DNA of 64,000 nucleotides from Bacteroidales bacterium (GTDB lineage: Bacteria; Bacteroidota; Bacteroidia; Bacteroidales; JAGOPY01). The position numbers and the translations under genes were made by a program. Below, piece by piece: positions 36,398 to 45,800 of the stretch (position 1 is the first letter of the stretch; every line of letters begins with the position of its first letter). The stretch is taken from NCBI GenBank assembly GCA_023229505.1, contig JALNZD010000018.1, positions 9,803 through 73,802 of the forward strand, read 5' to 3'. The notes beneath the pieces are model-generated. The model ran no database searches. It was not told where the DNA came from and saw only the letters and a list, made by a program, of their open reading frames with translations.

Positions 36398-38077
36398 ATG
36401 TATCTCAGTCACCTGGAAATAGATAATTTTCTTGGAATCAGGTCGGCCCGGATCGATTTCAATGAAACCACCGTATTGATCGGGGAGAATGATTCAGGAA
36501 AATCTGCCCTCCTTGAAGCCATTGATAAGGTGCTGGCTGTCAATAAGGAAGGAGGCAAGCTCCGGTTCTATCCACATGAGTTTCATGTGGAAATGAGAGG
36601 CGGCACGTATGCTCCTACGGGCACCCTGCGCATTGCCCTCACTTTCAGGGAACGCCGGCCGGATGAGTGGTCTCTTCTCCAGGGCAATGAAATGGGCGTT
36701 CTTATCCGGGATGACAAAAACGTCATCCAGGAGCTGACTGTTGAAGTCACAGCCCAGCCCGGTGAAAAAGCTTCTTTTCCGGAATGGGGTATCCGTATTC
36801 CGGGCACGGACACTTCAGGAATGAAGAATGATCAGACTATTCTCGACTGGATCCGGAGGATGAACCCGGTATTTCGCATCAGGAGCGGAATCCTGACAAG
36901 TATCCCTGAACAAAAAGCGCATGATACATCAACGACAGGTAGCGAACCTGAAAAAAAAGAGGAGTTTATCAACCGGATCAGCAAGCACTTTGAAAACCTT
37001 TTACAAGGCACTGCCCCGGATGTCCATGCTGAACTTCGGGCCGGTTACCGCACTGCAATGAATTACCTCGAAGAAGCCTCCAGCCTTTTCCTGCCGGAAG
37101 GTTATTACGCACAAAGTATCATTGGCGATATTCTGGGAAAGCGTAGCTCTTCAGAGGGATTAATCGGAAGGGGTATTCATTATCACCACGGGTCAGCAGC
37201 TGAAATGATCGGATTGCTACTGTTCACAAATGCCATGCTGCAATCAGGCACTTTGCTTGCTGATCCTGCCTCAGAACCTATTTTCATCTTTGAAGATCCG
37301 GAAGCCAATCTCCATCCCATGACCCTTGAATCAGTCAGGTTGATGATCGAACGCCTCAAATGGCAAAAGATCATCACCACGCAATCAGGAGATTTCCTTT
37401 CAGGCTACTCCCTGCAGGATATCAGGCGCATTACGAGGCAGGCCGGTCATGTAAGGCAATGGAAGATTTCGCCCGGCAGCCTGGGTAACGAAGACTTGCG
37501 CCGGCTGAGCTATCACATCCGGATGCGGCGGGGTACGGCTACTTTCGCCCGTTGCTGGCTCCTGGTAGAAGGCGAATCGGAAGTGTGGCTCCTCCCCCAT
37601 GTAGCACGCTTGTGCGGCTTCGAACTGGCGATGGAAGGCGTGGTGTGCATTGAATTTGCCCAGTGTGGTATCTCACCGCTTATTAAAGCGGCCAGGCAAC
37701 TCGGGATAGAGTGGCACCTCCTGGCAGATGGCGACGCGGCAGGCAAAGCATATATCGATACGGCAAAACACTTTGCAAACCAGTCGAATGAGGATTATGC
37801 TAACAGCTTTACCGGGCTCAGGGATAAGGATATCGAGCATCATTTGTTTTTTAACGGTTACGCTGCCGTTTACCAGGAATACTCCGGTATTCCCATTAAT
37901 TATGGGCAAAATATGCAGCCGCGCCGAATTATCGGGCGCGCCATCCACCGTAATTCAAAACCTTTCATGGCGATTGCCATCGTAGAAGCCATGGCACAGC
38001 CAGATTCCCCGGGGGTACCCCCTGTTCTCAGAAAATTAGTTGAAACCTGCGTTCGCCTGGCACAGGGAAGATCTTAA
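36398..38077 (+). CDS. OLD-family ATP-dependent nuclease (ABC-type ATPase plus TOPRIM)
   Basis: 559 residues. N-terminal ATPase with Walker A GENDSGKS (29-36) after IDNFLGIRSARIDF, and Walker B FIFEDPEANLHP near 305. C-terminal TOPRIM domain about 385-480 with WLLVEGESEVWLLP (metal Glu) and LLADGDAAGKAYI (Asp-x-Asp). This is the class 1 OLD arrangement (stand-alone, no UvrD-like helicase beside it), so it is not a Gabija pair. Biological role of such enzymes is mostly unknown; some act in phage exclusion or DNA repair. It starts 16 bp after the alpha-galactosidase and is probably read from the same transcript, an odd setting. Confidence 0.9.
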   Translation: MYLSHLEIDNFLGIRSARIDFNETTVLIGENDSGKSALLEAIDKVLAVNKEGGKLRFYPHEFHVEMRGGTYAPTGTLRIALTFRERRPDEWSLLQGNEMGVLIRDDKNVIQELTVEVTAQPGEKASFPEWGIRIPGTDTSGMKNDQTILDWIRRMNPVFRIRSGILTSIPEQKAHDTSTTGSEPEKKEEFINRISKHFENLLQGTAPDVHAELRAGYRTAMNYLEEASSLFLPEGYYAQSIIGDILGKRSSSEGLIGRGIHYHHGSAAEMIGLLLFTNAMLQSGTLLADPASEPIFIFEDPEANLHPMTLESVRLMIERLKWQKIITTQSGDFLSGYSLQDIRRITRQAGHVRQWKISPGSLGNEDLRRLSYHIRMRRGTATFARCWLLVEGESEVWLLPHVARLCGFELAMEGVVCIEFAQCGISPLIKAARQLGIEWHLLADGDAAGKAYIDTAKHFANQSNEDYANSFTGLRDKDIEHHLFFNGYAAVYQEYSGIPINYGQNMQPRRIIGRAIHRNSKPFMAIAIVEAMAQPDSPGVPPVLRKLVETCVRLAQGRS

Positions 38078-38175
38078 TAATTGCCATTTCATTTTATTCC
38101 TTGGTTGCTGTCATTTTGTTTGTTATTTTTGAAACGCGTAAAGTTCTAACGAAGGAACCGGGTTATCAATAATCT

Positions 38176-39594
38176 ATGCTCACTGGCACAGCTAAAAGAA
38201 CAATTCCATACCTCTTTCTGATATTGTTTTCCACTTTAGGATCCCGGGCTCAGGTCCTGAAGGCTGGAAAACTTATACCGGAGGTTCATTGCATGAATGA
38301 CAGCAATCATCATTATGCCCTGTACCTCCCCAGCTACTTTTATGAATCCGATGTGGAAGAATGGCCTGTGATCTATGCTTTTGATGCAGCTGCCCGTGGG
38401 TCGCTTCCAGTGGAACTGTTCCGTGAGGCATCTGAAAAATACGGATATATCATTGCCGGAAGCAATGTATCCGAAAACGGCCCCTGGGAACCAATCCTGA
38501 AGGCCGCCGAGACCATGTTCAAGGATACAGAAGCACGTTTCAAAATCGACCCTAAACGCAGGTATACGACCGGGTTTTCAGGTGGTGCCCGTGTAGCAAC
38601 TTCACTCGCGGTGCTATATGGCACATTTGAGGGTGTCATCGGCTGTGGGGCAGGTTTCTCAAACAATTATCCACCTCATTTTGACCTGGATTTCAGCTAT
38701 ATCGGCCTTATCGGGAACCGGGACTTCAATTACCAGGAGATGCAAAACCTTGATAACCGGCTTAATAAATATAATATTAGCCATTATATCTATGAATTTC
38801 CGGGAGAGCATGACTGGCCATCCGCCCAGGTCATTACTGATGCCGTTACCTGGTTGGAATTCAGGGCTATGGAGAATGAATTGAAATGGACTGATTATGG
38901 TTTGAGAGAAGATTTTTATGAAGCAAACCATCAATTGATCCTGGATTTTATCGGGGAAGGAAGAGAATATGATGCTTCCAAGCAGTGTGAAAAACTTATC
39001 TCTTACCTTCATGGGGTCAGGAATATCAGTGAAATAGAAAAAATATTCGAAAATTTGAATAAAACCGATGCCATTCTAAAAGAAAAGAAAAACCTGGCTA
39101 AGATTTTGGAAGAAGAACGGGATTATTACCTGCAATATTCAGATGCTTTTGTTTGCTATCGTATAAATTATGAAGATAGTATGACACCTGTTAAGCCAAA
39201 TTCATGGTGGAAGGAACAGCTTAAGATTGCCAATAGCAAGATTACAAAAGGTGATAACCCTACAGATACTTTACTTGGACGCAGGATGATTGATTTTATC
39301 TGGAGGACAGCCCATATGCAATATGAAAGCGTCCAGGGTACAGAATATCAACCTACTTCAAGATATTTCCTGGAGATCTGGGCTATGGCTCAGCCTGATG
39401 CAATAAGCCCATACTATTTTCTTGCTAAATTTTATACCAAGCAAGGCAGGTATGACAAAGCCCTGAAATCATTGGAGGCTGCCATCGACAGAGGGCTTTC
39501 CGATATCAACCTCATTGAAAATGACAGCATCCTTGTTAATCTTATCATGATTCCTGAATACCAGCAGGTTGTAGCTAAGATGGTGACTAATTGA
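38176..39594 (+). CDS. Exported alpha/beta-hydrolase (esterase-like) protein with C-terminal TPR-like region
   Basis: 472 residues, signal peptide to about residue 26 (SRAQ). Esterase-D/PHB-depolymerase-like fold: ALYLPSYFYESD, WPVIYAFDAAARG, nucleophile elbow GFSGGA with Ser 135, candidate acid D183 in GNRDF and His 212 in GEHDWP. Residues about 225-472 are helical, with a TPR-like stretch near the C-terminus (LAKFYTKQGRYDKALKSLEAA). Substrate unknown; a carbohydrate esterase or peptidase-like role is possible. It is 98 bp downstream of the OLD nuclease gene and converges with the NagB gene. Confidence 0.75.
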   Translation: MLTGTAKRTIPYLFLILFSTLGSRAQVLKAGKLIPEVHCMNDSNHHYALYLPSYFYESDVEEWPVIYAFDAAARGSLPVELFREASEKYGYIIAGSNVSENGPWEPILKAAETMFKDTEARFKIDPKRRYTTGFSGGARVATSLAVLYGTFEGVIGCGAGFSNNYPPHFDLDFSYIGLIGNRDFNYQEMQNLDNRLNKYNISHYIYEFPGEHDWPSAQVITDAVTWLEFRAMENELKWTDYGLREDFYEANHQLILDFIGEGREYDASKQCEKLISYLHGVRNISEIEKIFENLNKTDAILKEKKNLAKILEEERDYYLQYSDAFVCYRINYEDSMTPVKPNSWWKEQLKIANSKITKGDNPTDTLLGRRMIDFIWRTAHMQYESVQGTEYQPTSRYFLEIWAMAQPDAISPYYFLAKFYTKQGRYDKALKSLEAAIDRGLSDINLIENDSILVNLIMIPEYQQVVAKMVTN

Positions 39595-39616
39595 ATTGGC
39601 GGTTCAGGATTCAAGC

Positions 39617-41941
39617 CTACTGATCCTCCCCTTCCATTGACTTCTCCAGTTCCCTGGCCTCGCCCAGGAATTCCTCAACATCCATTTCACGGAAGAAAAC
39701 AAGTCCATGGGCGGCCCGGATCCTGGGATGAGGGTTTTCATAGAAATAATCCTTTCCTAAAAGTAACTGTATAGATTTTAGCTGTTCGACCCATATCTTT
39801 CTGGACAGCTTGCTGAACGGCCCATCCATTTCATAGCTTGGAAAGGAAGCATCGACCTGGCTGAGGTAGCAGTTATGGAATGAACCCTCCAGCATGGAAA
39901 GTGAATTAAGCGAGCAAGGTACAAAAACATCTGCTTCAGCCGGGTGAAAGCGATACCATACATTACGGTAGCCCCATATTCTGAGTTTTTCAAGATCAGT
40001 TTCTGAAGACCACTTCCTGATTGCTTCGGCAATGGTCTGAAGCACTTTGTAATGAGTGTCAGGGCCACTGCCTTCCGGGTCCAGCGCGAGGCTGATGACA
40101 GTCGGTTTGATATCACGCATCATTTTCAATACCGGTTCCACATCGCGCGCTTTTTCCGGTGCCTGGGTGAAGATATCACCGGTATAAAAGCCCAGTCGTA
40201 AATGATGGATATTTTTTACCTGGACCCCATAATGAGCCCAAACCAGTTCCTCCTCAAATTCGCGGATCATCCCTTTGAGCTTTTGAATGTCCGGGGGATT
40301 TTTCTCCCCATCGTAACTATGATCAATATAATGGATCATCGAATCAAGCCTGACCAGCAGGTCCTGAATATCTTTAACCCCGTAAATCTCCACAAAGGCT
40401 CTGACGATACGATGACTGAGCCCTCGTTGTTTTTCAAAAGCATTACCGGACGCAACATTGTCAAGGTAATGATACACATCTTTATCCCATTTGAACCTAT
40501 ATCCTTTTTCAAAAAAGTCAGGATATTGAATCATCCGGATAAGGTCGTCATTAATCAACTGACGGGTATGATCAAGGGACGATCTGACAAATTTATTGGT
40601 GACCGCAGTAAAACCCGAAGTCATTATGGCAAAATGGAGTTTGTTGGTATGTGACCTGACCTGGTGGGCTATATGAGGAAGGATGCCCAGCATGATATCG
40701 TCATGATGCGGCCCGGTGTGGAGAAACACCTGGTCGAGCTCGGGTTCGAGCCCTTTTTGTAATTTGTGTTTTATGGCATCTTCAACCATTGGCACAATGC
40801 TTTCCGGAGCGCCGGGGATCATAGATGCAAAAATATCCGATCCGATATCATCAGTTGTCAGGTGATGACCGTATTTATCAAGTTTTTTAGTCAGGTCAAT
40901 GATGGAACGTTCAGTTTTCTCATCCGTCCACGCTCCTTTATTATAATATCTCAACTGGCTGTCTTTCAGCCTGGAAGCAGCGCCAATGGTCAGGAAAAAG
41001 CGGCTGTTGGGAAGCTTTTGAAAGGCTGTGGCCGGATAAGTATTTCCGGGAGGGTTTTCCAGGGCCTGCCTGACAACTTCCGCCTTTGCTTCGCCTGCAG
41101 CAATGATAATAGCAACAGCATCAGGATTATGGGTTATGGTATCCAGGCCGATTGTGATCACCATCCTGTTCCTGGAGATTTCGATCCCTCCCAGGTCTGT
41201 CGCTGCTACGGCCTGGGTCTCAAAATTTGTGGAAGTGAGCCTTGTTGTGCTGTAATGATCGGAACCCTTGATATTGAACGCAATATGCCCGTCAGGACCG
41301 ATTCCTCCTAAAAAAAATCCAATACCACCTTTATCCTGTATTTTTTTTTCGTAGCCTGTGCACCACTCATCAATCAGGAAAATAGAATCCTGTTGCAGAC
41401 GGTCGAGTTCATTTTTACATTCCCGGTAACGCAAAGAGAGGTCAACTTTATTGCCCGGAAACACTTCCCGGTAACTTTTCCCACCTGCCAGACGGATCTC
41501 ATCACAATTTACCAGCAATGCCCTTTTTGCATCCAGACCAAATCCGTCTATATAAAAGTTTTGAATATAATAGTAAAAACTATTGTGTTGTTCAGGCGAT
41601 ATCGGGTAGAATTCATCGATCTGGACAAACTGCAGGCCTTTCAGGTCAGGTTTTTTGGCCAGGAAAAGCCCATGTTCTTCACGGAGTTTTCTTTCAGAAG
41701 GATCATGCCAATGTCGAAGGAAATGCATGGTCCATTTGATAAAATACTCCGGGGTCTTACCGGTAGGAAGACTGATCACGCCTTCAGGATTTTGAGAAAC
41801 CCATTCCAGGAATCGAAGGGAAGTCAGCATTCCAAGCCTGGGAAAATTATCGACCAGAATATATGGAAGAAAGGTAGTGATTTCGTAGCGGCCGGCTTTT
41901 TCGTAGAAGGATGATTCTACGGATGATGAAAATTTTTGCAT
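39617..41941 (-). CDS. nagB: Glucosamine-6-phosphate deaminase fused to a LmbE/PIG-L deacetylase-like domain
   Basis: 774 residues. N-terminal NagB domain about 35-345: GVISLPTGKTPEYF, VQIDEFYP (108-113), GGIGPDGHIAFN (212-223) with the catalytic Asp and His. C-terminal LmbE-like zinc domain about 400-660 beginning FLHTGPHHDDIMLGI (PHHDD at 411-415, the HPDD-type motif). NagB turns glucosamine 6-phosphate into fructose 6-phosphate and ammonia. This fusion is known in Bacteroidota; the LmbE part may deacetylate an N-acetyl sugar. Lies 3' of the galactosamine locus on the opposite strand. Confidence 0.9.
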   Translation of the reverse strand: MQKFSSSVESSFYEKAGRYEITTFLPYILVDNFPRLGMLTSLRFLEWVSQNPEGVISLPTGKTPEYFIKWTMHFLRHWHDPSERKLREEHGLFLAKKPDLKGLQFVQIDEFYPISPEQHNSFYYYIQNFYIDGFGLDAKRALLVNCDEIRLAGGKSYREVFPGNKVDLSLRYRECKNELDRLQQDSIFLIDEWCTGYEKKIQDKGGIGFFLGGIGPDGHIAFNIKGSDHYSTTRLTSTNFETQAVAATDLGGIEISRNRMVITIGLDTITHNPDAVAIIIAAGEAKAEVVRQALENPPGNTYPATAFQKLPNSRFFLTIGAASRLKDSQLRYYNKGAWTDEKTERSIIDLTKKLDKYGHHLTTDDIGSDIFASMIPGAPESIVPMVEDAIKHKLQKGLEPELDQVFLHTGPHHDDIMLGILPHIAHQVRSHTNKLHFAIMTSGFTAVTNKFVRSSLDHTRQLINDDLIRMIQYPDFFEKGYRFKWDKDVYHYLDNVASGNAFEKQRGLSHRIVRAFVEIYGVKDIQDLLVRLDSMIHYIDHSYDGEKNPPDIQKLKGMIREFEEELVWAHYGVQVKNIHHLRLGFYTGDIFTQAPEKARDVEPVLKMMRDIKPTVISLALDPEGSGPDTHYKVLQTIAEAIRKWSSETDLEKLRIWGYRNVWYRFHPAEADVFVPCSLNSLSMLEGSFHNCYLSQVDASFPSYEMDGPFSKLSRKIWVEQLKSIQLLLGKDYFYENPHPRIRAAHGLVFFREMDVEEFLGEARELEKSMEGEDQ

Positions 41942-41993
41942 CGGTTATTTATAGGTTCATGCAAAGTTCGTGAAAGTATTTGAAAGAAGAAAA

Positions 41994-42020
41994 CAGAAGT
42001 CAGAAGACAGAATGCAGAAG
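41994..42020. repeat. 7-bp tandem repeat, nearly 4 units
   Basis: CAGAAGT, CAGAAGA, CAGAATG, CAGAAG in the leader of the NagB gene. Confidence 0.85.
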
Positions 42021-42055
42021 ATTTTGTTGAAAATTTTGATTCTTAGTCATCAATT

Positions 42056-42140
42056 AACCACAGTAGGCACATTAGAACACATAGAAAGCCACAATAGACC
42101 TAAGTGTTTTTCTAATGTGTCCTAATGTGTCTAATGTGGT
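42056..42140. repeat. Imperfect inverted repeat with ACATTAG steps
   Basis: Left arm (about 42056-42087) carries CACATTAGAACACAT; right arm (about 42109-42140) reads TTTCTAATGTGTCCTAATGTG, and its reverse complement lines up with the left arm with a few mismatches around a loop of about 20 nt. Looks like a dispersed palindromic repeat between nagB and tRNA-Arg. Confidence 0.65.
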
Positions 42141-42214
42141 AAAAAGGCGTAACGCAGATACTCCTGTCAACTGCCGACTCGATAAAAAATATTCCTATCT
42201 TTGCCGCCAGCCAC

Positions 42215-42287
42215 GGTCTCGTAGCTCAGTGGATAGAGCAACAGCCTTCTAAGCTGTGGGTCGCGCGTTCGAATCGCGCCGAGATCA
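42215..42287 (+). tRNA. tRNA-Arg(TCT)
   Basis: 73-nt cloverleaf: acceptor GGTCTCG/CGAGATC (one G-T pair), D-arm GCTCAGTGGATAGAGC, anticodon stem ACAGC/GCTGT with loop CTTCTAA (anticodon TCT), T-arm GCGCGTTCGAATCGCGC. CCA is not encoded. Confidence 0.97.
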
Positions 42288-42293
42288 CTAGGA

Positions 42294-42321
42294 AGTTGGC
42301 AGTTGACAGTTGGCAGTTGTC
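42294..42321. repeat. 7-bp tandem repeat, 4 units
   Basis: AGTTGGC, AGTTGAC, AGTTGGC, AGTTGTC, starting 7 bp after tRNA-Arg. Confidence 0.93.
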
Positions 42322-42425
42322 AGGATCACAAACCAGTGGTTAATTACCGGAAAGGGCTGGCCGGTGGCTGTGAGCCGTCTATAAAGCCAATAACTGAAAA
42401 CCTGCCTTATAATATTTAAGATTTT

Positions 42426-42616
42426 ATGGCAAAAACACATAAATGTGCTGTTAGTGGCAAAGAATATCCCCTTGATGCACTTCGCCAGGGTCCAATTATC
42501 CATTTATCCTTCTTAATCTGATACTCTCCTGCCTGGCTGCAATCCAGGCTCCGATTATCATGATGAGCCAGAACCGGAAAGAAGCCCGTGACAGGCGAAA
42601 CCAACGATCATTTTGA
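42426..42616 (+). pseudogene. Remnant of a DUF1003-family membrane protein gene
   Basis: ATG 42426 begins a frame reading MAKTHKCAVSGKEYPLDALR, like the zinc-ribbon-type N-terminus of DUF1003 proteins, and stops at a TGA about 95 bp later. In another frame from about 42515 the sequence reads LILSCLAAIQAPIIMMSQNR then KEARDR, the very characteristic end of the DUF1003 transmembrane region, and stops at 42614-42616. The roughly 80-100 residues that should lie between are missing and the frame is shifted, so this is an internally deleted, inactive gene. Not listed by simple gene finding because both parts are short. Confidence 0.75.
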
Positions 42617-42868
42617 GATACTTAGTATTATTGGATTTTAACCGGTAATTTTAATGGCATGAAAATAGCCAGGTTAAATAACATTCACCGATGGAAAGTT
42701 TCAGATTTAGTTATCCACAATTATTGGATGTACAAATTACCATCAATCATGCCCATGGATGATATAACTTTACCTGGTTTGGTTAGCCAAACGTTAGCCC
42801 CAATAATTTTATTAAGAATATTAAGAGCAGTAATAATAGCCAACTCAAAACAAATAGCCTGTCTTGAA

Positions 42869-45800
42869 TTATTTCACCAGCGCCACCGTCCCTACTCTTT
42901 CTTGGTTTCCAGGAATACCATCCACCGTGAAAATAATCTTATACACATAGACACCTCCCGGGCAGGGATTTCCGTTCTTTTTTCCATCCCAGCCAACCAG
43001 GATGTCATTTGATTCAAAGATAAGTCCTCCCCAACGATCAAAAATGCTCATTGTGAAATGTTCTAGGCTCAATGAAAAATGAGATACACTGAAAGTATCA
43101 TTGATTCCATTTCCATCTGGCGTAAAGGCATTAGGGATGAACAAATTGGTTTCTGGTATTTCTTCAGAAGTAAGTTTGATATAAACGGAATCTGATCCAG
43201 TACACCCTACCGAAGACTCCATCTCAACCTTGAACTTTCCTTCTGAATTGATGACGATGCTTTCCGTGGTATCACCAGTGTTCCAGAGGTAGGAAGAAAG
43301 ACCGGAACCGGCATCCAGGACTTCGCCGGGATTCATTTCCAGTGTATCGGTGCCATGAAAGGTTGCAACCGGGTTTTCGCTTACAATCAGTTGTATACTT
43401 TTCTGGTCAGTGCAGCCGACAATGTCAGTAGCCAGAAGGGTGTAAAAGCCGGCATCCGAAGAGGTTACATTGAAAATGAACGGATCGATGTCGGAGGTGT
43501 CACCCGATGGATAAGTCCAGCGGTAACTTATTGGGGGTTGATTGCCGGACGCAATGCTCATGAGGCTGAACATCTGTCCTTCGCAGACTGTTTTAGAGGC
43601 TGATAAAATGATTTCGGGCGGCTCGTAAACTATCACTTCCCCGGTGCTGAACTCGGCCGGGATAGGATTGCCGCTTGCATTGGTAAAATAGCTGACAGAC
43701 GGCTCAATATACCATGACAAATCACCCTGGCCGGGATTCTTGGTTGTAAACACTAAGTCCAGGATGGTTTCCGGCAGGGCAAAGGTAACCGGAGAAAGAG
43801 AATTCCACGCCAGGTTGATCTCCCCGGCTGCCTGGTCAACCCAGCCAGTGAGGCTGTCGACGAGTTGGGGATGTACATTAGTAAAGCCTTCGCATTGCAG
43901 GTTATCGGCGTTGTAGCCAAGCTTCAGGTGAAAATCGGCTACCGAGGTGAAATTATCCACATTCACCGCCACCAGCGCTGTATTGTCCAAACAATGCCCT
44001 CCCTCGCCGGTTACAGCATGAAGGTAGGTAAGGATGATGTTCTGAATTTCGATCACGAAGGTTGTATCGCAGTCGTTTTCGTCTTTGACAACACAAATGT
44101 AGCTTCCGGCTTGAAGATTATTAAATGTCCCGTTGTTGGTTTGCCAGTTGCTTCCGTTGTTGATTGAATAAAATATTTGCGTGGTGGAACCAGTTACAAC
44201 TATCTCAATCGAACCGTTTCCTAAAAAATCCGTCTCGTCTGTTACAACTGGCGGCTGAACCTGCGGGCCAGGAATATCTGACAGGATTACCGGATTACCG
44301 ATATAAAATCCATCACAGCCGTTAATATCACGGATGCGAACGATATAGGTTCCTGCCGGTAAATCAGTAAAAATGCTGTCAGATGCATAGCTTGCCCCAT
44401 CATCAACCGAATATTCCAAACTTGAACCGGAAGGTGAAAATGCAGAAATAATCAGTTGTCCATCAGGCCTGAAACAATGAGGTGAAATGGTTTGAACCTG
44501 CGTAACCTGTAAGTTTCCGGCATCTTCGATGGTATAAACTGAAGAAGCCGTTTCACAGCCGTTGGCATCTGTGACTGTAAGGACATATTGCCCCGCGGAA
44601 AGGTTGAATACATCAATGTCTGTTCCGAAATTGTTGCCAGAAAGGTCTTCCCATTGGTATTGCATTGGTTCCGTCCCTTCAATGGCAAGCCCGGTGATCG
44701 AACCAGTTGCTCCATTGCAGGTAGTTGGAGTCACTACAAGTGCTGATTCATTGATCTGGATTGGAGGATAAAAACCGACATGAACCGTATCGCTATCACT
44801 GCAGCCAGTTTCGTTGAAAGAAGCCCTGACCCAATAGGTGCCTGAATCTGAAACCGTAATTGTTGGGCTTCCGAACTGGCCGGTGGACCAGGAATAGAGA
44901 TCTGCCTCGCAATTCGCATTAAGTGTAACGGTATTGCCCTCACATATCGTCAGGTCAGGCCCTAAATCCGGATGAGGAACAGGATAAATTTCTATCTCTC
45001 TCGAAGTATGTTCATATCTACCTGTAGGATACCAGATATCGACTTTTACCTCGTGAGTTCCCGGAAATTGGAATGTATAGGTTGGCGAAAGCTCATAGGA
45101 GATATTTCCCGGGCCAAATTCATCGAAATTCCATTCTATGCTGTCGGGAGTCGGGACAAAATTAGGAAGGAATTGAACCGGTGTACCCTGGCAGTAATTG
45201 TCAGCTTCCCATTCGAAACGGTAGAGGTAATCGAGAAGGATATTTGGCAAACCCCACTCACAAACTCGTCCCAATAAATATATTCCATTTGGATCGAAAT
45301 CGCAATTCAGACCTCTTTCCCACGGTTTGTTAATTACACCAATATAATATTGATAATTGGGGAAATTATGCGTTGGGAGAGAAGTATAAATTTTCCCATC
45401 GTTTGAAAGTTGAATATTTACTCCACTCTGGTTTGAAATCTCAATTGCAGAATTTACGAAAGCGGTTGAATCTTGAATGTATTGCATATCATATTGATAT
45501 AAATAACCCGAATCGGATTCTTCAAAGGTGAGATACAAATATTTAGAGTCAGGTGAAAATTCACAACAATAAGCTGGTTCATAAGACCCCCAGATATTTT
45601 TCCTGTTGATCATGTACAGATATTCAATTTCCCCTGTTTCATCATTAAAGGTACATACTTCAAATGATTTTAAGTATTTTTCTTCGATACCAATGGTTCC
45701 TGCTCTGTGACCATTAACTAAATACTTTTTATCTGGTGATATTTTGATATTACCGCCATCGTCATATAAGAATTCCCGGTAAATACCGGTTGAACTAATG

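Noticed and set aside
36398..38077. OLD nuclease as GajA of a Gabija defence pair
   Set aside because: No UvrD-like GajB helicase gene lies beside it; the next gene is an exported esterase-like protein.
40202..40654. Plus-strand frame opposite nagB
   Set aside because: Overlaps the conserved LmbE domain on the other strand and shows no protein family features.
39617..41941. NagB-LmbE fusion as a new gene fusion
   Set aside because: This domain order is known from other Bacteroidota, so it is not new.
42659..43012. Possible 117-residue plus-strand gene
   Set aside because: Its second half is antisense to the conserved T9SS type B sorting domain, and the first half has no recognisable features.
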